From Bradysia coprophila (taxonomy: Eukaryota; Arthropoda; Insecta; Diptera; Sciaridae), in the NCBI RefSeq assembly GCF_014529535.1, contig NW_023503456.1, positions 1,314,133 to 1,378,132 of the forward strand: 64,000 nucleotides of DNA, in the 5' to 3' direction. The first letter of the stretch is position 1. Each line of letters starts with the position of its first letter. The translations under genes were made by a program, and so were the position numbers. Of the stretch, positions 23,331 through 35,566 are shown in pieces. Under the pieces are notes generated by a model. It saw only the letters and a list, made by a program, of their open reading frames with translations. It was not told the DNA's origin and made no database searches.

Positions 23331-24970
23331 AAATGAGAATAGGTAATAGGGAAATACCCGCTCATCCATAAACTTAGTTCGTTAGTTGTAAAGGCGTTGA
23401 TGATAACGTTGTAGAGACGAAGCTAACACACTTGGACAACACTGAGCCTGGGAATACGTACTTTTGGAATAGAATAAATTCTCAGAAGTTTGGTAATAAA
23501 TCATCCAAACAGATGCACAATTTCAGGATTTTTTTGGTGAACATTCTGAGATTATGCGCTGACCGCGCTGACATAGGTCTGTAGGTAAAACCGATTTTTG
23601 ATAAGCCGAAAACGAACGAGAACATCCACAGACGTTTCGTCAATAACTAGTTTTTTGTTACGTCACTATGGATGACGTGTTGACAGCCGAAATAACCTCG
23701 GAACCCTTGGCTACCTATAATATTTGACTAAAATCCGTCGAGTTAAAATTAAATTACTTTTCTGTTGACACTATACCGACATCGGGTTTGCAACAGCAGC
23801 GTAGCAACGGTAGAACGGAAAAAGATAAGAGCTTCGAATATAGAAAACTCATACGGCTCCTGTCATGTCTGCGACTACAGTGCGAAATGTTCAACCTCGA
23901 AAATCTAGCTCTTCATACTGATGAACTGTCATTGGAACTAAAATTTATTTTCAAAACCGTCCCGAATTTCAGTTAAGAGCAGTGGACAGTTTGCAAATTT
24001 GTAACCTACGGCAAAATGGATTGTGTGTAATAATTTGGAGAAACCTTTGCAGATTGCGTAGATTTGAGTTAAGGTTTGACTCGAAAACCAATTTTTCCTA
24101 AAAAGATTTTGTTTATGAGAAATCATCAAAAAACGGATACTTTTCCGTCTGAATGACTATAAATGGTTAAACAAATGAAGTAAAAGATTTCGAAACAAAC
24201 TCGGTGATGCTGTGAACAGCTATAGTAACAGATTTGATTAAATACCCAAGATACGCTTCCTGTTTCTAAAACATCTTGTCGGACATTCCTTCTTGGCGAA
24301 TCTGGTGTCATAGAGCACAACCACATAGTGTAGGGTCCACTCCACTGAATTCCTATTATACGAGGAATATTTATATTTTTATCCGATTAAAATCCAATTT
24401 TATTTTTCTTCAGGTAATTTGATAGAAAAATTGCATTCCCCCAACGCAACATCCGAACATGAAACTTTACGGAATAACTTTGTCTGTTTACAGCATACGT
24501 ATATATACACTCAACCTAGTTTCTATAATATATCTCTTAACCCACAAACCCAGCATATAACATTATGTTTACTGAAACGACTGCGATTTTTATTCGGTTC
24601 GAAATAGCTACTTTTCTGCTTCTCCGTCATTTTCCCTTCTCGTCTCACCGTTTTTTTTTTTGTACCGCAGCAAATGATTGCAATCCGAATTCTTCAACGT
24701 GCATTCGGAGGTTGTTTTTCTTTTGGTTTGTTCGAATTTCAGCATGTCTCATCCAATTCTCTGCAGATGATTTTTTGAAAGAAAATAATTCGAATTTATC
24801 GAATCATTTGGATAAGTCGTATATGGCTAAGAAATCGGGGAGCAAACGTACTTAGTGTAGAGTAAACGGCTGAAAAATTGATCCGAAGGAAAGTCGGATC
24901 GGTTACGAGAAACGAACTAATTTCTTTCGGATTGCGATTGTAATTGGTGCGATTCAATTGAGAATGTGTG
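23331..24970. other. Non-coding stretch
   Basis: Short open frames only (60-110 codons) with no family features. Pyrimidine-rich tracts are present at 24420-24760. I see nothing I can name. Confidence 0.4.
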
Positions 24971-24978
24971 GGTGGAAG

Positions 24979-26291
24979 TAGACGTGTGCGCCGATATACG
25001 CTCCATCGGCGGCGGCGGCGTGAGTTTTTAGAGGTCGGCGGCGGCGCGCCGATTGAGTAAAATGTCGGCGGCGCCGGCTCGCCGTCGGCGTTGAGCACTT
25101 CAAGTTTGAAGTTGATTATTTTGCCATTCACTTCACAATTTCAGTAGTATTGGAAACACGACAATCTTTAACACCTTTACAAAATTTCCATTCCTCAATA
25201 ATACCATAATTATTATGGATTAACAGAATACAGTTTTAAGTTATCCGCAAACACAAACGTTTCGAGTGAATAATCATCAGTGCTATTGAAAAATCAAGCT
25301 CTTTCGGAGTGCTTGTAGCGGTAATACACAATAATTTTGCAGCCAAATTCACTAATTTTGGCATCGAATTTAATTGTGAAATCATACATTCACTTAATAA
25401 TGACGAGTCAAGACCAGAGAATTACTACTTATGTCAGCAATGTTCCTGTTTCGTTTGTTACTTACGTTTTTGATGTGAATAATAAATAAATTTAACAAAG
25501 TCTAGTTAGAATTGGGAACGTTTATTAGAATGGAAGTTAATTGATACGTGCGTTTCTGCACAATTTCCTCATACTGGGCTCGCGTACAGCAAGATACTTC
25601 TAATCATAGACTAATATACGGGAAATTTGTTGGTTAGATTAAGTCGATACTGTACAAGATACAAATGAACTTGGACAATTCGTTAGCCGAGAGACTTGTG
25701 TGCCTTTCGAAGTTATGTAATTTTTCGAGTGTTACATCCAAGTATGATTATGAAGCCGCTGCAGTAGGTTGGAAGACTGGGAGGCTTCAAAAATAAAAAC
25801 AGGAACTCAGATCTTTGATCCTTATTTCCCCTCCCCCGGCTTTGCTTCTTTCATCAGGAAAATTTCCCTTCCCAATTTTCAATAGAAAGTCAATAAGGCC
25901 CTAAGTCACTAAGTCACTAAGAAATGACAGATCCTCATCTTGTTGCAGATCTCGTGAGCTTCAGAAATACATTGCAGTATGTGTAACACATTAACTATTT
26001 ACAAAACGAAGGGAAGTAGGCAAAGTCACTTAAATTTTAAAATCAATTGAACAGGTTTATGAAGTTTCGATCTAGTTTATTTACCACTCTAGTTGATACT
26101 AGCAATTCGTGCCTAATTCGTATCTTTACATTCGGGCATCAACCGAATTTTTGGTTTATTTTGCACTAATGCGATACGCCGACAGATGACCGTCGGCGGC
26201 GTCGGCGGCGTGACCCATTTTTCGTCGGCGGCGGCGAGGCATCGGCGTGAAGCTTTTTTCGGCGGCGCGCCGACGGCTGCACACACGGCTA
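24979..26291. mobile_element. Degenerate non-autonomous relative of the hAT at 16501
   Basis: Perfect 8 bp target duplication GGTGGAAG (24971-24978 and 26292-26299). The ends are TAGACGTGTGCGCCG and CGGCTGCACACACGGCTA, diverged versions of the 16501 TIR. CGG-rich subterminal arrays lie at 25006-25095 and 26186-26278. The inside retains decayed hATC-coding sequence: 25284-25370 aligns with 16885-16980 (shared GGAGTGCTTGTAGC). It is therefore a 1313 bp internally deleted derivative. Confidence 0.88.
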
Positions 26292-26639
26292 GGTGGAAGT
26301 GATTTTGTAGCGATTTCGCATACCGACTACAAAACAAATCGATTTTGACGGTGGTCTAATGATTTGTTTTTATTATTTTTTCTAATCTGACGTGTTAAGC
26401 CAAAATTACGTGTCGCATTTTGTGTCTTTGCCTTTAAAGAGCCTTTGGAGAGCTTTAAGCTTCCTTTTGTATTCCACCAAAATGTGTCACTTTTCAAATG
26501 AAATCTAAAAGAAAAACTTAAAACTTTCAAAAGTTTTCACAAGCACACAAACAATGTGACGTCACTTCGCACATCTATTGTGGCACCTACGCCTGTTTCT
26601 GTTGGCGATTCACATAGCAATATCATCAATTTGTAATCA

Positions 26640-29600
26640 TACTATGTGTAACATGCAAATATGGTCACGATCGTAGTTAATTTATTTTAAAATGTCATGT
26701 GGAATGCGTGGAACGCGAGTGCTTGGAGAAACAACGACTGCTACGCAATTGACATCTGATTGATTTTTTGTTGATTTGTTGGTTTTGTCGAGTGCTTTTC
26801 AATTTTAACATTTTCTTTCGCTTTGGTGTAACAAGGACTGAAACAGCTTCTAGTTTTGTGTTAAAATTGTTTCAAAGTCTTCTAAATTTTATAGGTTTCA
26901 GATGTGTTCGTATATAATAAGCCCTAATTAGGCCGTTAAATCGTGAATTTTGCTTTGTGTTTGAGTGATTTGTTTCCGTACAGAACTCATTCTGTTCTTT
27001 TCTTTTTTTTTTAAATAATTAATTTGATAATACAGTAGGCAAAGTATCTAAATTAATAATTTTCCATTAATTCGTCACAACTTTTAATTCATAATTCAAT
27101 CCTGAAAATTCGTCAATCTAAAAATACACTGCTCGTTCGCATTCACATCCGCAATCAACAAACGTCAAACGGTTTTCATTGTCTCATTAGATTTTTTTGT
27201 GAAAATGTTTTTTGCCTACCTATTAAACCAGAGCTGTCAATATTTCCGAAATTGTTTCATTTCGAATAAGGAAAGTGCTCTTAAAATCAACAAATCGAAA
27301 ACAAAAAACAATGTTTTTTATTCTTGGAGTTATTTTCAGAAAAGTTATGCTCCGCAAGTGTCGGATATCGATTTTTTTTTTTAAATTAAACTTAGATTTA
27401 TTGATCAAAAACAGTTAAAGAACTTATATAAATTGTTCTTCGCTTGTTCGATATTGTTTTTAATTCATTCTCATTTAAAATGTGTTTTGACTACTTATCT
27501 ACTCGAAAATAAAGAAATATCAGGAATTCCTAATAAGTTGCAGATGTTTTCGATTCAAAAGTTTTTTTCCTCTATTTCAATGGATCTTCATTTTAATATT
27601 GAATAATAGAAGGGTTCTGTTAGCCGGGCTCACTGAATATCTTTGAATTTTGACCTAATCTCTTTTTAAGTATCTACAGAAATTCTTATCAAGTCACTTA
27701 GGAGGAATTATTTCAGCAACCCCTTCTTAATAAGATTTAAACAATCCATTAGTCGAAAAGATAAATCTGATAAATTTATTGCACTCTTAGCGCTGGTTTT
27801 TGTATTGAACTTCTTGAAATAAGTACGTTATTTCAGTTAATTCATTCTTTATTTGGTTTTTCGTTGCTTTTTTTAGGAAAATACCTTGCAGTACTGCTTG
27901 ATAATTTATTAATCCAGTGGGGAATAATATCCCTCACCTATGGCATTATGTAATAAATCTCATATTTCTATCTCCGAAATGCTGCGTAAATGTCGAACAT
28001 TAACAAATTTGGACAATTGAAAAATATCAGAAAATGTGAGTGTAGAAAATGGCTTGACTACTACACCTCGTAGGCTTATCTCAAATCTTAATAAAATTCT
28101 AAGCTCTAACCGTAGCTCAACTTTTTTTTCGTTAAATGTATTCTTTGGTTTTTCTGTCAGAAAGATGTGCTATGTGACAATAAACTAAAGTTGGTTGATT
28201 TCTTGGACTATAGCGGTGGTTTGTAAATAAAAGACGTTAGTTTACGCAATATTTCGAGCTTCGGCTTTGCTCTTCATCAGGCTCTTTTGACTACTAATTA
28301 CATTACTGAAAATCAACAAAAATATGAAGCTAATACTACTAGCTCCTCTCCACATGCATATTACAAATGTTTTGTAGCTTTGACTTTAATTTAGCCAACG
28401 GCGAAGAAACAAAATCCAACATGTGTCAATAAACATCAGACGCATCTTCATTATATTTTCGTTAGTAATTTGAAGGACACCACGAGTGTAATCGAAAATC
28501 ATTGAAATAGGAATAGCCTGAAACCTGATATGATCTGGATCAGATCTGATAGATTTTGACTTGACCTGATTTGAGTTGAACATGAAAATACAGACACTGA
28601 CCTGAAGTGAATTCTATCAGACCTATTTCGCAAATTATTTTAACAATATCTTGAGAAATTTGTTACTTCTATTATGCAAATATCCTCCGTGAAACTACGA
28701 AACGAAAATTACGATTTTAGAACTCAGCGACAAAGGAAACTAACAAGAAATATGCAAATGAATCAGGTCAATCCTGGTTATTTCAGGTTAAATTTAAAAC
28801 ATGTCAGGTCAGATCAGGTTTTTGATTTTCATGTCAAAAACCTACCTATTCCCGAGGCATAAGTGGTTTGTAGTGTGGCCAAGCTAATTCACTGACCGAA
28901 AACAGCATGGTTGCCTCACCTTTTTAAGTACAATCTTCAAAACAACCTTCAAAAGAAATCTTTTCCTATTTGATTTTCCACATAAACTACAGTGAACGAC
29001 ATCTCAAATGTCTCACTGTCAAATTTTTCTGAGAATTTTATTGTGTCATTGCAAATTCACAATGACATTCTCTGAAGAAAATGACAGTGAGACATTTGAG
29101 ATGTCGTTCACTGTACATAGTTTTCTGAAACTTTGCATAAATCTTTTGCCGATCCCAAAATGCATTCCAATTTGCTGCAAAGATCTTTGCATCATCGATT
29201 AAATACAACAGTCGATTGAATTGACGATTCAAAGGCTTGCGTAGCATAAATTTCCTGAAAATAACTCCAAGAATAAAAACATTGTTTTTTGTTTTCGATT
29301 TGTTGATTTTAAGAGCACTTTCCTTATTCGAAATTTATAAAAATTATCAATTGAAGCATCTTGTAAACAATTTATTGAATCGAATAAATGAAACAATTTC
29401 GGAAATATTGAGAGCTCTGGTTTAATAGGTAGGCAAAAAACATTTTCACAAAAAAATCTAATGAGACAATGAAAACCGTTTGACGTTTGTTGATTGCGGA
29501 TGTGAATGCGTACGAGCAGTGTATTTTTAGATTGACGAATTTTCAGGATTGAATTATGAATTAAAAGTTGTGACGAATTAATGGAAAATTATTAATTTAG

Positions 29601-30025
29601 ATACTTTGCCTACTGTATTATCAAATTAATTAAATTTTTCTTTTAAAAAAGAAAAGAACAGAATTAGTTCTGTACGGAAACAAATCACTCAAACACAAAG
29701 CAAAATTCACGATTTAACGGCCTAATTAGGGCTTATTATATACGAACACATCTGAAACCTATAAAATTTTGAAAACTTTGAAACAATTTTAACACAAAAC
29801 TAGAAGCTGTTTCAGTCCTTGTTACACCAAAGCGAAAGAAAATGTTAAAATTGAAAAGCACTCGACAAAACCAACAAATCAACAAAAAATCAATCAGATG
29901 TCAATTGCGTAGCAGTCGCTGTTTCTCCAAGCACTCGCGTTCCACGCATTCCACTTGACATTTGGTATCTGTGTTAAATAAATTAACTACGATCGTGACC
30001 ATATTTGCGTGTTACACATAGTAGT
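26640..30025. mobile_element. 3.4 kb element with about 700 bp inverted repeats
   Basis: The left arm (26640-27345) and right arm (29250-30025) are reverse complements at about 95% identity. The right arm has about 70 bp extra around 29335-29400. The ends CTATGTGTAACATG and CGTGTTACACATAG are flanked by TA, consistent with a TA target duplication. The arm carries the 3' ...AATAAGCCCTAATTAGGCCG block. The 1.9 kb interior codes for nothing recognisable. Confidence 0.85.
28990..29113. mobile_element. 124 bp palindromic MITE with TA target duplication
   Basis: Perfect inverted repeats of about 32 bp starting CAGTGAACGACATCTCAAAT and ending in the mirror image, flanked by TA on both sides. The whole unit folds into one hairpin. 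Mariner/Tc1-type MITE by structure. It lies inside the 26640-30025 element. Confidence 0.85.
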
Positions 30026-30244
30026 AAACTTTAGTCAAAATTCTATATTCGTCAAGTTCGGACACATTAAATTTCTCTTTATAAAAACTGTTGTTTCCAC
30101 TCGAAACTGTCTCCCAGATTCTTGGACTCCAACAGTTTCAACATCTCAACCAATACTCTCCAGTGTAAGTCAAGCTCCAAAGTCTACCTTCGCATCTGGT
30201 TCACTTCACAGTGAGCAAAACTTCGAGCAACAAAACTTTCGTCT

Positions 30245-30460
30245 GTGAACAATGTAACGACGATGTCAGATGTCAAGCTTCTAACAGAGAAGATCGTCCT
30301 TTTTCAGAGCAAAATCGCAGAAATCTACAGCTTTTACGAACAATTTTACGAACACGAGTACCTCAATTTAGAATACGCTGCGTTGGAGCTCATTGAACTA
30401 CAGACTAAGTTCGACGTATCAGAAGAGGCCCGTAATCAATTATTTATTGACTGATAACAA
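30245..30460 (+). pseudogene. Possible BEL/Pao-like gag N-terminus fragment
   Basis: MSDVKLLTEKIVLFQSKIAE (from about 30265) followed by an acidic, helical segment (LELIELQTKFDVSEEARNQL) has the look of the coiled N-terminus of BEL/Pao gag. It runs into a stop at 30455, and the continuation (30393-30662) is in another frame. There is no direct motif to settle the identity. Confidence 0.35.
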
Positions 30461-30867
30461 GGATTTACATACTTATTCAACAATTGTGCTGCCTGTTGAA
30501 AAACTTGCTGTAGTCGAAAGGGTCACTCAACTCCATAAGATTGTGACGCACAATTTCGAGATTCCGTTCAACCGTGAGTTTCACTCACATCACACTCGTC
30601 AGTCTGAAAAATTAAGGTGCCCCGACAAACATCAAATCTTAAAGCAAGCGACGTACGAATAAAAACTGTCTGTGTAACAGTATTTCGCCAGCTAAACTGA
30701 GACTCTGTGATGTAGCAAGGCCCGTCATAGGGAAATGACAGGACAGTTTCCCGAAAATGTATGACAAATTTTATCACAAAAATTCACCGAAAAGATTCAA
30801 AGAAACTCACCCATGATGCTTTCCACTGTATTCGTGCACCGTCTCTTTATGTCCCCAAGGCATATTT

Positions 30868-32432
30868 GAACACTAAAACACTTTTTACTCCATGCAAAAA
30901 CAAAAAGTTTTTTTTGTTTTGTCGCGACAAAAACACAGACAATATTTCGACACAACTGTGACACTCCGCTACCTATAAGTACTAGAATGAATGTTTGCTT
31001 AGTTCACTTCGGCGGTAAAATATTTTCATTCAAAAAAGTGTCGAACACTTCAACGATGGTAGACATTTATTAAAATTGTAACCTCTCCCACTTCTTTAGT
31101 AAGCTGACAAGACTTCGCTGAGTCTAATTATGCCAACTCTTGGAATAAAAATATCGGCTGAGGTCGAATAATTGTCCGCTGAGCTTTGACAAACCTCTAA
31201 TGAGTTCTAATAATTCTCCGCTAGGCTTCAGTAAGAGTCCGTCAGACCTTAGCACGTTGTAGTAAGGCAATGAAGCTAAGCGAACACTCAATAAGCATCA
31301 GCGGATACCTAATAACTGTTGCTACGATTTAATAAGACTCCACTTAGCTTTGGCAGATCTCCGCTGTTAATTGAGTATCCGATAAGCTACATTAGGCCTT
31401 ACTACAACTTTCTTGTATCTAACGGACACTTCCCAAAGCCAAGCGGAGAATTATTAGAACTCAGTCGATATTTTTATTCAAAGAGGTGACATAATTACTA
31501 ATTAATAATTAGACTTAGCGTTGGTCTTGCATGGGCAGCGTTCGGAAAACTCAGACTTATTTTCAAAAGCAAAATGAATAATTGTCTGAAACGCAAAGTT
31601 TTCGACACTTGTGTCCTTCCTGTGCTCACTTATGGAGCGGAAACATTGACTTTAACGAAAGCATCCGAAGATAAATTGAGAGTGACACAAAGAGCCATGG
31701 AACGGAGTATGCTTGGAATAACACTCAGAGACAGAATGACGAATCAACGGATTCGACAACAAACCAGGGTCGTTGATGTCATGGAAAGAATAGCATCTCT
31801 GAAATGGAGCTGAGCGGGACATATTGCAAGAAGGACAGACGAACGTTGGACCAAAAAGATCATGAACTGGCGACCATATAAAAGACGAGCTATAGGTAGA
31901 CCACCAGAGAGATGGACAAACGGAATTAAGAATATTGCAGGTACAAACTGGCAGCAAATGGCAATGGATAATGGATCGTACGAAATGGAAAGAAGTTGGA
32001 GAGGCCTTCATCCAGCAGTGGATAGAAACAGGCTGAAAAAGAAGAAGAAGAAGAAGAAGAAGAAGACTTAGCGAAGTGTGAAATCAGAACGAACATTTTT
32101 TTACGCTCAGTGCAGTCTTACGAGAGCTTACAATTGTAATAAATGCTCTCCCATCGTTGAAAGAATGTCCGCTCAGCTCTCGTAAAGCTTTGAAAAACAT
32201 TATGAAATGTAAACGCTACCCTTTGGTAACTGTTTCATGATTTTTATGATGTGATGTCCGACACTTTTTTGAATGAAAATATTTCACCGCCGAAGTGAAC
32301 ACAGCAAACATTCATTCTAGCAGCAGAGTGTCACAGTTGTGTCGAAATATTTTCTGTGTTTTTGTCGCGACAAAACAAAAAAAAACTTTTTGTTTTTGCA
32401 TCGAGTAAAAAGTGTTTAGTGTTCAGTTTAGT
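30868..32432. mobile_element. Foldback element with about 175 bp arms, carrying an RTE fragment
   Basis: Left arm 30868-31045 and right arm 32255-32432 are reverse complements (shared GAACACTAAAACACTTTTTAC, TTTTGTCGCGACAAAA and CCGCCGAAGTGAAC). The interior (31090-31490) contains many degenerate (T)CCGCT(G/A)AGC units in both orientations. An RTE 3' fragment (31518-32068) has inserted in the middle. Confidence 0.8.
31518..32068 (+). pseudogene. RTE-like 3' fragment with GAA microsatellite tail
   Basis: Encodes the C-terminal domain (KVFDTCVLPVLTYGAETLTL ... RTDERWTKKI ... GRPPERWTNGIKN), ending in (GAA)n at 32038-32065. One in-frame TGA at 31811-31813 replaces a Trp codon found in the 7264 copy, so it is dead. 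It is 5'-truncated, as is typical of target-primed insertion. Confidence 0.88.
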
Positions 32433-33300
32433 GGCGAATGTAGAATTAATTCACGAATTTACAAAATTCACCAAATTCACAAAATTTGCAGAATTCACAG
32501 AATTTACGAAATTCACGAAACATTTATGAAAGCTTGGGTCACGTCAAAGTCAGCTTCGGTGCTTGAGAGTGCTAAGGCAAATGTGATGTTTGAGTTTGTG
32601 AAGACGAACAAATTTTCCAAACAGAGGTTTTCCCGTTCATGAGGTACTGCAGGTCGAAATGGTTGTAGTTTACCAGGGTTCCAGGGTTACCAGGGTTACC
32701 AGGGTTACAAAAATTTGCAAAATTCACAAAAATTTACAAAATTCACAAAATTTACAAAATTCACGAAATTTACAAAATTTACCCGCAAATTCTACATAAT
32801 AGGCCCTGGGCGACCTAAAGAGACTATGCCCGAAAACAATGGAAAGCATAAGAGTTTCTTTGAATTTTTTCGATGAATTTTTGTGATAAAATTGATAAAG
32901 TTAAGACAAAATTCTAAGAAAAATAAGGATTGCAATGACTACTCTTTATACCAGATTTTTATCGAAAATGTTTTCTATTTTATTTTTTATAAGCTCTAAT
33001 CATGAACGTAGCGATAGCAGAGTTTTTGACACAGTTTCTACTTCTTGAAAAGAAGGCAGCGACCGGCGCTAGGAACAAGGCTTTTGATAATGAAAATAGG
33101 CTTCAATACGAGTTCAACTAGCTATGTATCACTAAAAACGGTGCATGTAACCCGGAGAAAAGTCACTTCCAATGCTGCTGATTCCCATACATTTTGCCTT
33201 CATCGAGTTAAAATAAATGTTTCATCTTACTTTGTACACCAATGTTTGTTATTGCAAACCAAAATAAAGATGGATTTTTGAATAAAAATCAGGGATAAGT
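32433..33300. repeat. Degenerate ACAAAATTCAC-type repeat element
   Basis: Clusters of (A)CAAAATTCACAAAATTTA units at 32455-32530 and 32705-32785. A tail AATAATAGGCCCTG at 32799-32812 resembles the right end of the 14486-15565 element. A (CCAGGGTTA)n mini-array is at 32676-32708. Likely a diverged non-autonomous hAT-type element, but the left end is unclear. No gene in 32820-33300. Confidence 0.5.
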
Positions 33301-33307
33301 TTTATAA

Positions 33308-34427
33308 TGGGATATTATATTCGACCGATAAATTAATTCAAAACTACCGATAAAAAGTAATAAATGACCGATAAATATGGTACCGATAGAAAATAATAAA
33401 TGATCGATAGGAAATCCACAAGTACCGATAAAAAAAATTCAAAACTACCGATAATTTTTTACCGATAAAAAGTACTAAAATACCGATAAGTTGGGAACTT
33501 TATCGATCGTTAATCACTTTTTATTGGTAATCTATTATTTTTTACCGATCATTCATTATATTCTATCGGTAGTTCAATATATTCTATCGGTAATTTATTA
33601 TTTGTTATCGGTAGTCTATTATATTCCATCGGTCAAATTCATGAAAATTCCTAGAAATTCATCAAAATTCCGTAAAATTCCCAAAAATTTCTCAGAATTC
33701 TTAAAATTCCTGAAAATTCTTGAAAATTCTATAAAACATTCCCAAAAATACTTTGGACGACATTCACTCGACTTATCGCAGTGACAAACTTTTCATGAAA
33801 TTTTTGATTTTCCATTTATACCCACCACATCAGGTCTCCCCGAATTATCAGATTTTATCCGATTGGTTACCGATTATCGCCCATTCTGACGTAAGACTCT
33901 TGACTTTTAGTCAAGGGATTTTCCCGATTTCCCTCATCCGTGACCTTTCTGTTTTTTTTTTGTTAATATTTTTTCTTGGCTGTAAGAGCCGTAAGAGTAT
34001 ATTATTGTCTGGCTCAAATATTTTTTTATTGAGATGGTTTTATTTCGAGCCGAATATTTCGATGAATATTTCCCATAAACAAAAAAAAAATCCCGGCGAG
34101 ACAGAACGGTATTTGGTCATTACCGATAACAAATAATAAATTACCGATAGAATATATTGAACTACCGATAGAATATAATGAATGATCGATAGAAAATAAT
34201 AGATTACCGATAAAGAGTGATTAACGATCGATAAAGATCCCAACTTATCGGTATTTTAGTACTTTTTATCGGTAAAAAATTATCGGTAGTTTGGAATATT
34301 TTTATCGGTACTTGTGGATTTCCTATCGATCATTTATTATTTTCTATCGGTACCATATTTATCGGTCATTTATTACTTTTTATCGGTAGTTTTGAATTAA
34401 TTTATCGGTCGTTTATTAGCATCCTTT
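33308..34427. mobile_element. Foldback element built of TACCGATA / TATCGGTA units
   Basis: Left arm (33308-33625) and right arm (34118-34427) are reverse complements. Each arm is a string of ACCGATAAAAAGTA-like units spaced 15-30 bp; I count at least 12 TATCGGT/ACCGATA cores per arm. The interior (33630-34110) carries AAAATTCC-type repeats and no transposase. Confidence 0.85.
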
Positions 34428-35033
34428 TATAATTAATGTCATCCGAATACATCCGAATAAAGTTTACCTCTAATTCATCATCCAGAGGAGCTACAGTCGC
34501 AGAAAAATAGATTTCACGATTTTAAGAGACATCATCGTTTTCACTGTTTTTCTGTATTCTCTCATTTCGCATCTTATTTCAAATGGCAATTGAGAGAATT
34601 AGAGAAATGATGCTATCTCTAAAAAAACCCGAAATCTACATTTCTCCGACTGTACAGTTAATGTGAACGTAGATTTTTTCGGTTCAATTTTGTTGATCAG
34701 AATTTTTTTGCGTACTCTTGCAGAATGCACGTCAACAACAGCGATATCAGATGTTTTGGAAAAGATCAGAACTGCGTCATTTATTCCTCTTTAGAGGTTT
34801 TTTGGCGGGATGTTTTATATACATTTATATAATGTAATTGAATTTGTTCCACATTTTTTTAGTATTTCATTTAGTATTATAACAATGGAATGATAATGGA
34901 AAAATATTTTGAAAACAATGTACTAATCAACACTATAACGTGTTATAATTGTAGTTTATCACGAGGGCAATTGAACGCATGTCAAGGTTTAAAGTGAACT
35001 AGACTCACTACGGAAAAACGATAATCGATTGAA

Positions 35034-35042
35034 TATAAAAGG
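35034..35042 (+). promoter_or_regulatory. TATA box of the small secreted peptide gene
   Basis: TATAAAAGG, with a candidate initiator (TTCAACTAG, A at about 35062) 28 nt downstream and the ATG at 35171. Confidence 0.7.
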
Positions 35043-35170
35043 CGCGAGGTTTACTACGTTCAACTAGTCTAATAGTTGTCATTCTACTATTTCACCGGTT
35101 TTACATACAAAGTAATTTCGAAAAACTCAATTGAGAAAATCACAAATTTTTAACTAAGAAATTCAAAAAG

Positions 35171-35499
35171 ATGAGTCGTTTTGTCATTGTCAGTATCGTT
35201 GTTGTGATTTGGGCGTACAGTAGTCCTCTAACTGAATCAGCAGCAACAATCGAATTGAAAGAATGTTCATCAGTCGGAAATAATTGCGGCATTTATCGGG
35301 ACGCAGTGAATAGAACCCCTCGTCAGTTACAATGAGACCGTGTTGCGGTAAATTGATTTGCTTAGGCGCATCACCATTTGAAATATTAAATAATGGAGGA
35401 TCGGCACACCATTCCGATAGACAAACTACTGTCGGCATTTGTTCGCTAAACTTAGATGATAATAAAGCCGCTGCGGATAAAAAGTCGTATGAATCATAA
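35171..35499 (+). pseudogene. Small secreted cysteine-rich (knottin-like) peptide gene with a frameshift
   Basis: The ATG at 35171, in context CAAAAAGATGA, opens a signal peptide (SRFVIVSIVVVIWAYSS, hydrophobic core of about 12 residues, then a likely cleavage near TESAA). An acidic segment and ECSSVGNNCG follow. This frame stops at TGA 35333-35335. A coding-like segment then continues in another frame to TAA 35497-35499, beginning PCCGKLICLG and carrying one more Cys (VGICS). Across the two frames the spacing is C-x6-C...CC-x4-C...C, an inhibitor-cystine-knot-like pattern. TATA upstream and AATAAA downstream frame it as a complete transcription unit. The frameshift may be a real mutation or a sequencing or assembly error. 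Function unknown; I do not call it a toxin. Confidence 0.6.
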
Positions 35500-35560
35500 G
35501 CTTCAAACATAATTCGACTACCAAACACATTTGTGAGTAAATTAGATTTTTAACATGCGA

Positions 35561-35566
35561 AATAAA
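35561..35566 (+). terminator. Polyadenylation signal AATAAA
   Basis: Lies 62 nt after the second-frame stop of the cysteine-rich peptide gene, at the expected distance for its 3' end. Confidence 0.6.

Noticed and set aside
30393..30662. 89-codon plus-strand frame after the gag-like fragment
   Set aside because: Could be a frameshifted continuation of a BEL/Pao gag, but no motif confirms it.
33308..34427. CRISPR-like array (repeated TACCGATA words)
   Set aside because: Units are too short, irregularly spaced and in both orientations, and the host is eukaryotic.
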